Below the pieces are notes generated by a model. It did not search any database. It had not been told where the DNA came from and saw only the letters and a program-made list of their open reading frames with translations. Of a stretch of DNA of 64,000 nt, positions 45,970 to 54,309 are shown piece by piece. The position numbers were made by a program, and so were the translations under genes. The stretch lies in NCBI GenBank assembly GCA_016192075.1, contig JACPUU010000004.1:1-64000 (forward strand), given 5' to 3'. Every line of letters starts with the position of its first letter. Position 1 is the stretch's first letter. This stretch comes from Bacteroidota bacterium (GTDB lineage Bacteria; Bacteroidota; Bacteroidia; Flavobacteriales_D; Crocinitomicaceae).

Positions 45970-45992
45970 CCTGTCTGTTTGGCACAGACAGG
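45970..45992. repeat. Perfect 9-bp stem-loop
   Basis: CCTGTCTGT and ACAGACAGG around TTGGC. Lies between rnpB and the HEAT-like gene; no T-run follows on either strand. Confidence 0.6.
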
Positions 45993-46072
45993 AATCAGAC
46001 CCGGTAATTTTACCTGCGTGAACATGCGCGTTGGCAAGCGCTGCAGAATCACCGTATCGTTGATTAAAAAAA

Positions 46073-46487
46073 GCAAACCTGTAAGCCGGGTTCTGTATCC
46101 TGAAGGTAAGCGTCAGGACTCTTGTCATTTATCTGGCCGTGAAGTCACCCGCACGATCAATCTATCTACCCTCCGGGTTACAACTTGCGTTGAAAAGGCC
46201 GAGCAGACCTGACCCCGGTTTACATGATATTTCAGCTCATGAGGTTTACCGTGCCGTTGTTATCACTAACAACGCGGTGAGCTCTTACCTCACCTTTTCA
46301 CCTTTTCCATCCGAAGCCTTGGCGTAGGATGGTAGTTTAATTTTCTGTGGCACTTTCTGTCTCCCGCTTTCGCGGAATCCTTCCCGTTAGGAAGCATGAT
46401 GCTCTGCGCTGCCCGGACTTTCCTCTCTCACCCACCAAAGCACCGCGAAGGTGGATCAGTTAAGGCAACAGCGACAAGACGGTTTGC
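46073..46487 (-). ncRNA. rnpB: RNase P RNA (class A)
   Basis: 415 nt catalytic RNA that trims tRNA 5' ends. Minus strand shows the conserved core: GAGGAAAGTCCGGGCAGC near the 5' end, ACAGAAAGTGCCACAGAAA, the GGTGAAAAGGTGAGGTAAGA region, and ACAGAACCCGGCTTACAGG at the 3' end. Ends are set by the P1 helix: GCAAACC (5') pairs with GGTTTGC (3'). A T-run follows. A -7 box (TATCTTTG, 46492-46499) ends four bases before the 5' end. Confidence 0.95.
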
Positions 46488-46491
46488 GGTG

Positions 46492-46522
46492 CAAAGATAA
46501 TGCAATTGAATGGAATGCACAA
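46492..46522 (-). promoter_or_regulatory. Promoter of rnpB
   Basis: Minus strand: TTG (46520-46522), 20-base spacer, TATCTTTG (46492-46499). The predicted start four bases further on coincides with the first base of P1. Confidence 0.65.
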
Positions 46523-46573
46523 GAAGGGTGCGGTGTGGCTGATGCTTTTAAGTTGGTGCCAGCTGGTCAAAAA

Positions 46574-46610
46574 AACGGTCGTCAAATTTTTGACGACCGT
46601 TTTTTTTAAG
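46574..46610 (-). terminator. Rho-independent terminator after the T9SS cargo gene
   Basis: ACGGTCGTCAAA and TTTGACGACCGT pair perfectly around a short loop, with A/T runs on both sides, so it could act in both directions. It closes the sigma-factor operon. Confidence 0.85.
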
Positions 46611-46627
46611 TAAGAAGCCAGGTTATA

Positions 46628-47722
46628 TTATTCAATAATCAGTTTGGCAGATGAAACACCTGTGTCTCCGATTAATTTTACGAGATAAATTCCGTTGGTC
46701 CAGTTTTGAATGTCAATATTCATGACAGATTCTGTTACGGTGTTTTGATAAACAACTGCTCCGGCAACATTGTAAATGAGTACCTGGTTTACGTCCTGAT
46801 CCAGTGTCAGGTTCACCATGCTGCTAGCCGGGTTTGGATAAATAGTTCCGGCAAAATCTGCATATTCGTCAATGCCTGCAAGGTTGCGTGACTGATCTCT
46901 GAACTCAACACGAGTAACAGTTTCATTGCCGCCAATAACCTGCGCTACAGCTTTCATAACCGGAATTTTATTGGTTGTTGTCCACCAGGTATAGTGTACC
47001 TCATCGGGGGTTGGTAATTCCAGCCAGGTGCCGCCAAACCCCAAATCAACGTAAACAGAATCATCATAGGCCAGTTCTGAACGCACGCGTATGGCATCAA
47101 ACGTTCCAAAGCGTGTGGTAATTGAACCCCAGCCATCAACGGTAGATGTGCGATATTGGTAACGCTGAAAAATACCATTAAATGCCGGATTCAGATCCAC
47201 ATAAATATAGGAGTCTGAAGTCCAGGAATCAGTATACGTCATGGGTAAAGCATATTCCATATCAATGGTATCTGCCGCCATAGGTACTTCATAACCATTC
47301 AGCGTTAATCCCATACCCACATTTTCAACAGCAGATGAAGAAATTTTTACAAAGCCCACCGGTTTTTCAACTGTTATTCCTGCGCCTGAAGCGCCGGCGA
47401 GGTCAAAACCAACCAGGTCGTAATAATAGTCAGATGCGTAATCAGGTTCAAAAATAATGTTGTTGAATTGTAGCTGATACAACGCACTTGCATCTGCAAC
47501 ATTGAAAAAGGTATCAACGCGTTGTGATGCAATGTGGAGATTGGAATAGTCCCAGGTGTAATTGGCACCGGTTCCGGTTAAATCAAGTGTTAAATCGTCA
47601 GAGACGCTTACGAGCACAGTATCGTCGGGACTGGCAAAATCACTTTGTGTAATGGTAATTTGAGCGCCGGCTTCAGTCAATACTAAAATTAAACTGAAAG
47701 AGAGTAAAAGTTGTTTCATCAA
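46628..47722 (-). CDS. Secreted protein with T9SS type A sorting domain
   Basis: 364 residues. Signal peptide (residues 1-20), a beta-rich body of unknown fold, and a C-terminal sorting domain (about 285-364): DFAGTIYPNPASSMVNLTL, VLIYNVAGAVVYQNTV and GIYLVKLIGDTG. Such cargo crosses the outer membrane by the type IX system and is attached to the surface or released. Last gene of the sigma factor operon, 13 bases after the lipoprotein. Confidence 0.92.
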   Translation of the reverse strand: MMKQLLLSFSLILVLTEAGAQITITQSDFASPDDTVLVSVSDDLTLDLTGTGANYTWDYSNLHIASQRVDTFFNVADASALYQLQFNNIIFEPDYASDYYYDLVGFDLAGASGAGITVEKPVGFVKISSSAVENVGMGLTLNGYEVPMAADTIDMEYALPMTYTDSWTSDSYIYVDLNPAFNGIFQRYQYRTSTVDGWGSITTRFGTFDAIRVRSELAYDDSVYVDLGFGGTWLELPTPDEVHYTWWTTTNKIPVMKAVAQVIGGNETVTRVEFRDQSRNLAGIDEYADFAGTIYPNPASSMVNLTLDQDVNQVLIYNVAGAVVYQNTVTESVMNIDIQNWTNGIYLVKLIGDTGVSSAKLIIE

Positions 47723-47735
47723 TTGCGGGATTTAA

Positions 47736-48800
47736 TTATTTTAAACCAACACTTAACGTGCCTGTCATTTGAGGCAAATATAATGAATCACTTTGATTTT
47801 CATTGAATAAGGTTGATCCAAAATCAAAATCAAACCGGGTAGATGAAGGGCTGAACTGGGCATCAATAATGGTTTGAATATTAGCAATACCGAATGAGCT
47901 GAGCAGGTTTTGTTCCGCATTTTCGGATGAGTACCAGGTGCCATCTTTGTACATAGAAACTATAACGTTTCCAAAGTGACTTGAAGGTTCTTCCGGAGAC
48001 AGGTAATAGTATTTCATTTGCCAGTAGAATTCACCGTCTTTCATGCGGATAAGTGTGGTATGTTCGGCCTCATTACTGTTTAAATCATTGATCATGTGGC
48101 GCAATTCATAAATGCCATCTGCCAGTTCTTTTTCAAAAACCGGTTCCTGTGATACCAGCTGACCGTTCAGGTACCAGGAGTGCATTCCGTCCAGGGTTTC
48201 AGGTGTTACAACCAGGGTGTCACCCAGTCCGTTGCTGTGGAATTGCGGATTAACTGTATTGTATTCAAAACCGTAACGCACCGGCAGGTTAAAACTTTCA
48301 CTGCTGCTGTAATCTGTAAATTTAATAACGAGGTTGTTTACGCCGTATTCGTCAAAAGGAACTTCACTCATGAACTCAAAATCATTGAATTCATTTTTTA
48401 CAAGCACATAGTTAAACTGGGAATAATTCATTCCAAAATTGAATTTAATGCTGCCTGTTTTGTGAACCAGGTAATCGGTTTCTCCGGTTTTTACAGCGGC
48501 AATTGTTGTACCGTCATAAACAATTTCAGGGCGCAGAATTTCAACCCGTATAGCCATATCACCAGTGCCTGCGTTGATTTGGCCGTAATACGTTTCAATG
48601 CCATTCATTGAACCTGTTCCAAAAGAAAGGCTGGTTTGATCAATACCTACCACCCAATTAATAGAGTCTCCGTTGACCAAACCCCGGATCGAATAATAAG
48701 GAGCATTTGCTTCAGGCAATTCAGGCAGTTCTTCTTTTTTACAAGAAAACATAGCAAGTGCAATAAGTAATCCCGGTATGTAGTAGTTTGTAAGTTTCAT
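47736..48800 (-). CDS. Lipoprotein, function unknown
   Basis: 354 residues with lipobox LAMFSC (lipidated Cys 20) and a following KKEELPELPE linker. The body is beta-rich, with a PKD-like stretch (around GLGDTLVVTPETLDGMHSWYLNG). No enzyme motif seen. Its ATG overlaps the stop of the trans-envelope protein by 1 base (TAATG), so it is tightly coupled to that gene. Confidence 0.85.
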   Translation of the reverse strand: MKLTNYYIPGLLIALAMFSCKKEELPELPEANAPYYSIRGLVNGDSINWVVGIDQTSLSFGTGSMNGIETYYGQINAGTGDMAIRVEILRPEIVYDGTTIAAVKTGETDYLVHKTGSIKFNFGMNYSQFNYVLVKNEFNDFEFMSEVPFDEYGVNNLVIKFTDYSSSESFNLPVRYGFEYNTVNPQFHSNGLGDTLVVTPETLDGMHSWYLNGQLVSQEPVFEKELADGIYELRHMINDLNSNEAEHTTLIRMKDGEFYWQMKYYYLSPEEPSSHFGNVIVSMYKDGTWYSSENAEQNLLSSFGIANIQTIIDAQFSPSSTRFDFDFGSTLFNENQSDSLYLPQMTGTLSVGLK

Positions 48801-50494
48801 TAGAGTTTGCGAAGGAAAGTATATTTTAAACCAACGGTAGCATTCATTTCATGATCAAATGTGTTGTCTGAAATAAATTCATTGTCTGACCGGTCAAAGA
48901 ATCCAAAACTGCCGTTCATTTGAATGGTAAATCGCTGCGTAAAGGCATATTCGTATCCAAAACCAAAACGCAGATCCAGTTTATTCAAGCCTTCTTTAAC
49001 GCCCCAGTTGTTGTTAACGGTTGTTATTTCTTCATCTGCTTTTACTTTATAAGACATGTTGCTTTGTACAAAAACGAGGTAATCAACACCGAGTGAAACA
49101 CGCAGGCTGTTTTTTGCATTCAGGCGGTAAGATGCCAAACCGCTCACGTTGGCATAAATCATATCTTTCAGCTGAAGTTTATACCAGAATTTATCGACAC
49201 CGCCCTGCAGGTTAAACACACTCACTCTGCCTTCTGTTCCAAAGTCATTCTGACGCACGTGATTCAGGCTTGCTGTACCACCAAATTCAAAATTTCTGAG
49301 CCGGCCAAATCCGGTGCGTTTATACTCAATACCAAACGATGTTCGGAGTGTTGGTGTAAATTCAAAAACACCATATTTGTTTCCAACGCCAGCATTGCCA
49401 ATAAATGAAAGTGTGTGTGTAGGTGCCAGGCTAAAGCGTTTGATTTCAACCGGAGGTCCTGAATAGGCTGACACCACATCCTGATTCAGTTCATTCACTG
49501 TATTTGTAGGCAGTGACAACAGGTTTGTGTTCAGGTCTGATTCTTCAAGCGCCAGCAATGGTTCATTGATATACTGTATTCCGGTTTGCACCGCTGAATG
49601 ATCGGTTTGATTTTGAGGTGCTGTATTTGCCAGATCGATAGGTATACCGGTCTGATTATTTTCAGTGGAATTAGGATCGTTTCCGGTAGTACCACCAGTC
49701 AGGTCATTTCTGTTTTCAGTTACGTTGTTGCTGGCATCGAATGACTGGGTGCTGTTAAGCTGAGCAGCCTGTGAATGCGTGTAGTTATGTGTTGTATTGT
49801 TTGATTCAGCAACGTGTTCGTTAACCTGATTTTCGAAACGGTTTGAGGTATTATCCAGGTTTGTTTGCTGTGTTGTTTCAGCATCAGCAAATTGGCTGAA
49901 AATAGCTTTTGGTGCGGTAGGGTGTGATGCTAACGTAGCCGGAACGCGATTGCCGTTTAACAGCTGATAAATGCCTCCAAAAGACACTAACAGCAATACT
50001 GCTGCAACGGCTGACCAGCGGAAGAAAAATACTTTCCGGTCGGCGTGATCCAGTAAATTTCTGGCTTCATTCCAGTAGGCAGATTTGTATTCATAATGCA
50101 GCCCTTCATTTTGCAAAGCCTGATCAGCATCACTCCAGAAAGCCGGATGATAATCGGCGGTAACAGAATTGGCAGCAGCGTTAAACGCAATGTCTTGCTC
50201 AATGATTGGGGCTTCACTCAAAAAGGAATTCCAGGCATTTGCCGGATAATCAACCGCTGCATTTTCAGCAGCTGATTTAAAAGCATCATCCAGAAAGGCA
50301 TCATCAATTGCACCGGTCAAATCCATATCCGGCATGGCAACAGTGTGTCCTGCCGCAATTTTAAAAGCAGTATCAAGCGAGTCGTCATTTAACTGCGCTT
50401 CAACGTCATTCCAGAATTCAGGCTTGTAGGAGAAATGTTGCTCCCCGGCCGCTTTTCTGAAATAATCATCCATATGTTGATCGTCTGTTTTCAT
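48800..50494 (-). CDS. Predicted dual-membrane-spanning anti-sigma factor (Dma-like)
   Basis: 564 residues, no signal peptide. Residues 1-150 (cytoplasmic) contain four to five degenerate 30-residue repeats of the form AFxxAAxxxxxxYxPAxWNxxxxxL (about 11-40, 43-70, 71-100, 103-131, 132-151). One membrane helix at 155-178, then a long Asn/Thr/Gln-rich linker (180-350) and a C-terminal outer-membrane barrel (360-564) ending TFLRKL. It directly follows the ECF sigma gene (3-base gap). This is the layout of the Dma proteins of Bacteroides, where one chain spans both membranes and holds the sigma factor; family assignment is inferred from layout. Confidence 0.8.
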   Translation of the reverse strand: MKTDDQHMDDYFRKAAGEQHFSYKPEFWNDVEAQLNDDSLDTAFKIAAGHTVAMPDMDLTGAIDDAFLDDAFKSAAENAAVDYPANAWNSFLSEAPIIEQDIAFNAAANSVTADYHPAFWSDADQALQNEGLHYEYKSAYWNEARNLLDHADRKVFFFRWSAVAAVLLLVSFGGIYQLLNGNRVPATLASHPTAPKAIFSQFADAETTQQTNLDNTSNRFENQVNEHVAESNNTTHNYTHSQAAQLNSTQSFDASNNVTENRNDLTGGTTGNDPNSTENNQTGIPIDLANTAPQNQTDHSAVQTGIQYINEPLLALEESDLNTNLLSLPTNTVNELNQDVVSAYSGPPVEIKRFSLAPTHTLSFIGNAGVGNKYGVFEFTPTLRTSFGIEYKRTGFGRLRNFEFGGTASLNHVRQNDFGTEGRVSVFNLQGGVDKFWYKLQLKDMIYANVSGLASYRLNAKNSLRVSLGVDYLVFVQSNMSYKVKADEEITTVNNNWGVKEGLNKLDLRFGFGYEYAFTQRFTIQMNGSFGFFDRSDNEFISDNTFDHEMNATVGLKYTFLRKL

Positions 50495-50497
50495 GCT

Positions 50498-51067
50498 TCA
50501 GGCCCAAACCTCGTAACCGTTCGACTGTCTTAATTTAAGTACCATTTCGCGCAGCAGTTTCCGCGCGTTGGACAAGTGCCATTTTGATGTTCCGTCTGAA
50601 ATGGCAAGCATGTCTCCGATTTCTTTGTGTGTGTATCCGTCAATGACATACAGGTTAAACACTTTACGGGATACTTCCGGCAATCTTTTCAGAAGCCCCA
50701 TTAAAACGTCTGTTTCCATTTTTGACCACACGTCATTTTCTATAACTTCACTTTTTATTTCAAGTTCACGATCTGTTTCTTTAGCATCAACAAGCTGCAG
50801 GTAATTCTTGTTTTTTCTGAATTCATCAATGATGGTATTCATGACAATTCGTCTCACCCAGGCCTCAAATGGGGTATCAGCTTTCAGCTTATCCAGATTC
50901 CGGCAGACTTTGACAAACCCAATGTTGAGGACACCTCTGGCATCTTCTTCATTACGGTGATAACGCATGCACGTTGGCATTACTTTGACATAATACCATT
51001 CGTAGAGTTTTTCCTGCGCTCTGCGGTCATTCTTTTTACAGGCTTCAATCAGCTTGTTATCTATCAT
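50498..51067 (-). CDS. ECF-type RNA polymerase sigma factor
   Basis: 189 residues from the ATG at 51067. Sigma region 2 holds EKLYEWYYVKVMPTCMRYHRNEEDA and FEAWVRRIVMNTIIDEFRKNK; region 4 has LPEVSRKVFNLYVIDGYTHKEIGDML and a helix-turn-helix ending WHLSNARKLLRE. First gene of the operon; the next gene is its predicted anti-sigma factor. The target promoters cannot be read from this window. Confidence 0.94.
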   Translation of the reverse strand: MIDNKLIEACKKNDRRAQEKLYEWYYVKVMPTCMRYHRNEEDARGVLNIGFVKVCRNLDKLKADTPFEAWVRRIVMNTIIDEFRKNKNYLQLVDAKETDRELEIKSEVIENDVWSKMETDVLMGLLKRLPEVSRKVFNLYVIDGYTHKEIGDMLAISDGTSKWHLSNARKLLREMVLKLRQSNGYEVWA

Positions 51068-51228
51068 ACACAGCAAGTTTAGTCAAAAAAGACCAACCGG
51101 TTTTTAAACCGGCCGGCCTGAATAAGTAGTCCATTACAGTAAACCCAAAAAACTATAACAAACATTTTTCTATATCTAAAGACGAGATTGACTAACTTAG
51201 GGTTGGAAAAAATCCGGTTTTTTTTGAT

Positions 51229-51714
51229 ATGCTTGAACTTTTACTCTTGCGACATGGCAAAGCGATTAAGAATCAGTCAGATACAGATGATTTTAGCCGG
51301 CATTTGAACCGGGAAGGCACCGCACAGGTAAACCAGGTTGGGTTTATTCTCCGCAGCCAGAATCGTGACATTGGGCAAATAATAAGCTCTGGTGCAACCA
51401 GGGCGCTCGAAACGGCTGAAATAATAAATCATTTTATGGGGGTTGGAAAGGTTGAATACGATGATGCCCTCTACCTGACTGATAAGACGACCATTTTGCA
51501 TAAATTATGTACAACCGGAAAAGCAAAGGTATTGCTTTACGTGGGGCATAATAACGGAATTTCAGATCTGGCAAGCTATCTGACCGGTTTAAACATTGAA
51601 ATGTCAACCTCTGAATTGATTACCATAATGTTTGATGCAACTGATTGGAAAATGATAACCGGGCACAGTGGTAAATTGGTCAACCGTCTCGTTCCGGACA
51701 TATATTCATTTTAA
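51229..51714 (+). CDS. sixA: SixA-type histidine phosphatase
   Basis: 161 residues, small member of the histidine phosphatase (phosphoglycerate mutase-like) superfamily. Catalytic LLLLRHGKA (His 9), then SSGATRALETAEII with the second Arg, and VGHNNGISDLA with the second His. SixA in E. coli dephosphorylates a phosphotransfer protein; the substrate here is unknown. It is followed by ruvC 3 bases on. Confidence 0.88.
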   Translation: MLELLLLRHGKAIKNQSDTDDFSRHLNREGTAQVNQVGFILRSQNRDIGQIISSGATRALETAEIINHFMGVGKVEYDDALYLTDKTTILHKLCTTGKAKVLLYVGHNNGISDLASYLTGLNIEMSTSELITIMFDATDWKMITGHSGKLVNRLVPDIYSF

Positions 51715-51717
51715 GGA

Positions 51718-52272
51718 ATGAAAACAGACAGAATAATATTGGGTGTGGATCCGGGAACAGTTGTAATGGGCTACGGTTTAATTCACGTATGCAACGACAA
51801 GTTGTCTTTGATGAATTTTGGAATTCTCCGGTTGAGCAAGCTTGAAAATCAGCCAGACCGGCTGAAACGTATTTTTGATCGCATGGACCAGTTAATTCTG
51901 GAATATAAGCCGGATGAAATGGCCATTGAAGCACCCTTTTTTGGAAAAAATGTTCAATCGATGCTGAAGTTGGGCCGGGCCCAGGGTGTATGTATCGCTG
52001 CTGCGTTAAACCGGAGCATTCCGTTTGAAGAATATTCTCCCCGCAAAATAAAACAGTCATTAACAGGCAGCGGTAATGCTTCCAAAGAGCAGGTTGCGCA
52101 CATGCTGATGCGGTTATTGGGTATTAAAGACATGCCTGATTACCTGGATGCAACCGATGGGCTTGCAGCGGCTGTTTGCCATCATTATCAAAAAGGAGTA
52201 GGGCATAACAACAAAGTCAAATCCGGCTCCTGGAAAGCGTTTCTTACAGATAATCCCAAACGGGTTAAATAG
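51718..52272 (+). CDS. ruvC: Crossover junction endodeoxyribonuclease RuvC
   Basis: 184 residues; resolves Holliday junctions. First catalytic Asp in [16 protein letters not shown], then [11 protein letters not shown] (Glu) and the C-terminal [16 protein letters not shown] (two Asp). Complete RNase H-like site. Co-transcribed with sixA; tail-to-tail with the HIT gene, 4 bases apart. Confidence 0.96.
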   Translation: MKTDRIILGVDPGTVVMGYGLIHVCNDKLSLMNFGILRLSKLENQPDRLKRIFDRMDQLILEYKPDEMAIEAPFFGKNVQSMLKLGRAQGVCIAAALNRSIPFEEYSPRKIKQSLTGSGNASKEQVAHMLMRLLGIKDMPDYLDATDGLAAAVCHHYQKGVGHNNKVKSGSWKAFLTDNPKRVK

Positions 52273-52276
52273 TGTT

Positions 52277-52666
52277 TCAGGCCTGCTGAAGTTTTTGGGC
52301 AATGGCTGCAAGTTCATCCTGCGTGAGGCTCAGTTTGGGCTGGCTGAAATCCATATCTTTCATAGCGTTGATTGGAATGAGGTGAATGTGCGCATGCGGC
52401 ACTTCAAGCCCTATTACCGCAACGCCTACTTTTTTGCAGGGGAATGACGAATGGATTTTTTTACTGACCATTTTGGCAAAAACCATCATTTCAGAAAGTA
52501 AAGCGTCATCCAGGTCAAAAATATAATCGGTTTCTGTTTTAGGGATAACAAGTGTATGTCCTTTTTGAAGGGGAGCAATATCCAGAAATGCCAGAAATTT
52601 TGCATTTTCAGCCACTTTGTGACAAGGAATTTCACCGGCTGCAATTCGTGAAAAGAGCGTTGCCAT
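52277..52666 (-). CDS. HIT-family nucleotide-binding hydrolase
   Basis: 129 residues with the histidine triad HAHIHLIP and preceding conserved CHKVAEN and KGHTLVIPKTE segments. HINT/HIT proteins hydrolyse nucleoside phosphoramidates or related substrates. Its ATG overlaps the greA stop by 1 base. Confidence 0.95.
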   Translation of the reverse strand: MATLFSRIAAGEIPCHKVAENAKFLAFLDIAPLQKGHTLVIPKTETDYIFDLDDALLSEMMVFAKMVSKKIHSSFPCKKVGVAVIGLEVPHAHIHLIPINAMKDMDFSQPKLSLTQDELAAIAQKLQQA

Positions 52667-53139
52667 TAGCGTGATATTTCAATAATTTCAAATTTCATGG
52701 TGCCATTTGGCACCTTTACATCGGCCAGGTCACCTACCTTTTTGCCCAGTAATCCCTTTCCAATAGGTGAGTCAATCGATATTTTTCCTTCTTTCAGGTT
52801 GGCCTCATTTTCGGCAACCAGGGTGTAGGTCACCTGGGTACCGTTTGTGGTGTTTTTGATTTTAACCCGGGAGAGGATTAATACTTTGGAAGTGTCCATT
52901 TGTGACTCGTCCACAATTCGGGCATTGGCAACAATGTCTTCCAGTTTTGCAATTTTGGCCTCGAGCAGTCCCTGGGCTTCTTTTGCTGCATCGTATTCGG
53001 CATTTTCTGAAAGATCACCCTTGTCGCGGGCCTCGGCAATTTGTTGTGAAACACGCGGGCGTTCAATGCTTTTCAGCTGATGCAATTCATCTTTGAGCTT
53101 TTTAAGGCCGTCTGCTGTATAGTATCTTAACTGTGACAT
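52666..53139 (-). CDS. greA: Transcription elongation factor GreA
   Basis: 157 residues; rescues backtracked RNA polymerase by stimulating transcript cleavage. N-terminal coiled coil with RDKGDLSENAEYDAAKEAQ (the acidic tip) and the C-terminal FKBP-like domain with ISIDSPIGKGLLGKKVGD. Complete. A promoter was not clear, and the terminator of the preceding gene lies just upstream. Confidence 0.97.
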   Translation of the reverse strand: MSQLRYYTADGLKKLKDELHQLKSIERPRVSQQIAEARDKGDLSENAEYDAAKEAQGLLEAKIAKLEDIVANARIVDESQMDTSKVLILSRVKIKNTTNGTQVTYTLVAENEANLKEGKISIDSPIGKGLLGKKVGDLADVKVPNGTMKFEIIEISR

Positions 53140-53151
53140 AGAGTTATTATT

Positions 53152-53188
53152 AAAAAAAACAAGAGAGCCCGTATGAGGGCTCCCTTGT
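53152..53188 (-). terminator. Rho-independent terminator after the PorV-like gene
   Basis: Minus strand: ACAAGGGAGCCC and GGGCTCTCTTGT pair around a 6-base loop, followed by eight T. It separates the three-gene surface operon from greA. Confidence 0.85.
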
Positions 53189-53208
53189 CATCAAAGATAG
53201 TAGATTTT

Positions 53209-54285
53209 TTATTTTATATCAATAGTCAAACCAATTGTGTGGCATCCATTGAAAGGGCGCGCATGACGGTAAGCGTAGTTAATGCCGAGCATGTTTTTGT
53301 TTTTACCAACAATGGCATTAACAGTAACACCTGCAGTCAAACCGCTCATTGCCGTTACACGTGAGTCAAAGATGAAATCTTTAGAGAAGATGCCTTTTTC
53401 ATAAACGTAACCGGCATTGATATCAAATTTGGCTTTTTCTGTTCCCATGTTGAAGTTTAGCCCGAGTTTGAACTGATCACTTGAGAATGAGTTAGCCGTA
53501 AATGCACCTGCCAGTGTCAGTTTATAGGTTTCACTAAAGTTAAAGTCGTATGAACCGCCCATTGCAAGGAGTGAAGGCATTTCAAAAGCCGCAGAACGTT
53601 GTTCAAGGGTTGCAAGGTCACCAGTTTCAGGATACATAATCTGAAGTGCAAGACCGTCTCCTTTGAATGTCATGGTTGGACCTACGTTTTTCAGCGTGAT
53701 ACCAAACTTAATCTGGTCTTCTTCACCGGTTACATAACGAATTCCTGCATCAATGGCAACACCGGTTCCTCTGAGGTTTGAAATACTTTCAGAAACAACT
53801 TTGAAATTGATACCACCGTAAATTGAATTTGAGAATTCCCGGGCATAACCTACGTTGAAGTTTGAGTAGATAGGAGAGAATTCACCAAGACCGCCTTCAG
53901 GCAAATCAACGGTTGTAATCTGGATATCTCCAAAGCCCATAGACATAACTGAAACGGAGATAACAGAGGCGTCAGAAACACGTTGTGCAATACCGGCGCT
54001 GTTGATATTAACTCCGGATCCGCCCAGCCAGCTGGTACGGTCAAAACGAATTTGTGTTTTTGAAGTAAATGCAAGTCCTGCAATGTTGGTGTAAATAGCA
54101 TCGACACCATTAACGCAGGCAACACCTGCATCTGCCCATGAAGCACTAGGGCCCCACGGATTGATTAGCAATTCGGTTGCACCTGCAGAACCAACACGGT
54201 CTCCGTTACCAGCAAATACGCTTGCTGAACCACTCAATACCGATGCGGCCAGGAGAATTGATTTTGTTATTATATTCATTTTCAT
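53209..54285 (-). CDS. PorV/PorQ-family outer-membrane protein
   Basis: 358 residues. Signal peptide (residues 1-25), then GDRVGSAGATELLINPWGPS and the barrel pattern of the PorV/PorQ (UPF0164) family, with GVAIDAGIRYVTGEEDQIKFGITLKN split as alternating strands. PorV shuttles T9SS cargo from the translocon to the attachment complex. Position directly after the 1370-residue secreted protein suggests a partner for that cargo (inference). ATG at 54285, with another at 54279. Confidence 0.85.
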   Translation of the reverse strand: MKMNIITKSILLAASVLSGSASVFAGNGDRVGSAGATELLINPWGPSASWADAGVACVNGVDAIYTNIAGLAFTSKTQIRFDRTSWLGGSGVNINSAGIAQRVSDASVISVSVMSMGFGDIQITTVDLPEGGLGEFSPIYSNFNVGYAREFSNSIYGGINFKVVSESISNLRGTGVAIDAGIRYVTGEEDQIKFGITLKNVGPTMTFKGDGLALQIMYPETGDLATLEQRSAAFEMPSLLAMGGSYDFNFSETYKLTLAGAFTANSFSSDQFKLGLNFNMGTEKAKFDINAGYVYEKGIFSKDFIFDSRVTAMSGLTAGVTVNAIVGKNKNMLGINYAYRHARPFNGCHTIGLTIDIK

Positions 54286-54309
54286 GACTAATTTTCCTTA
54301 CTAAAAGTT

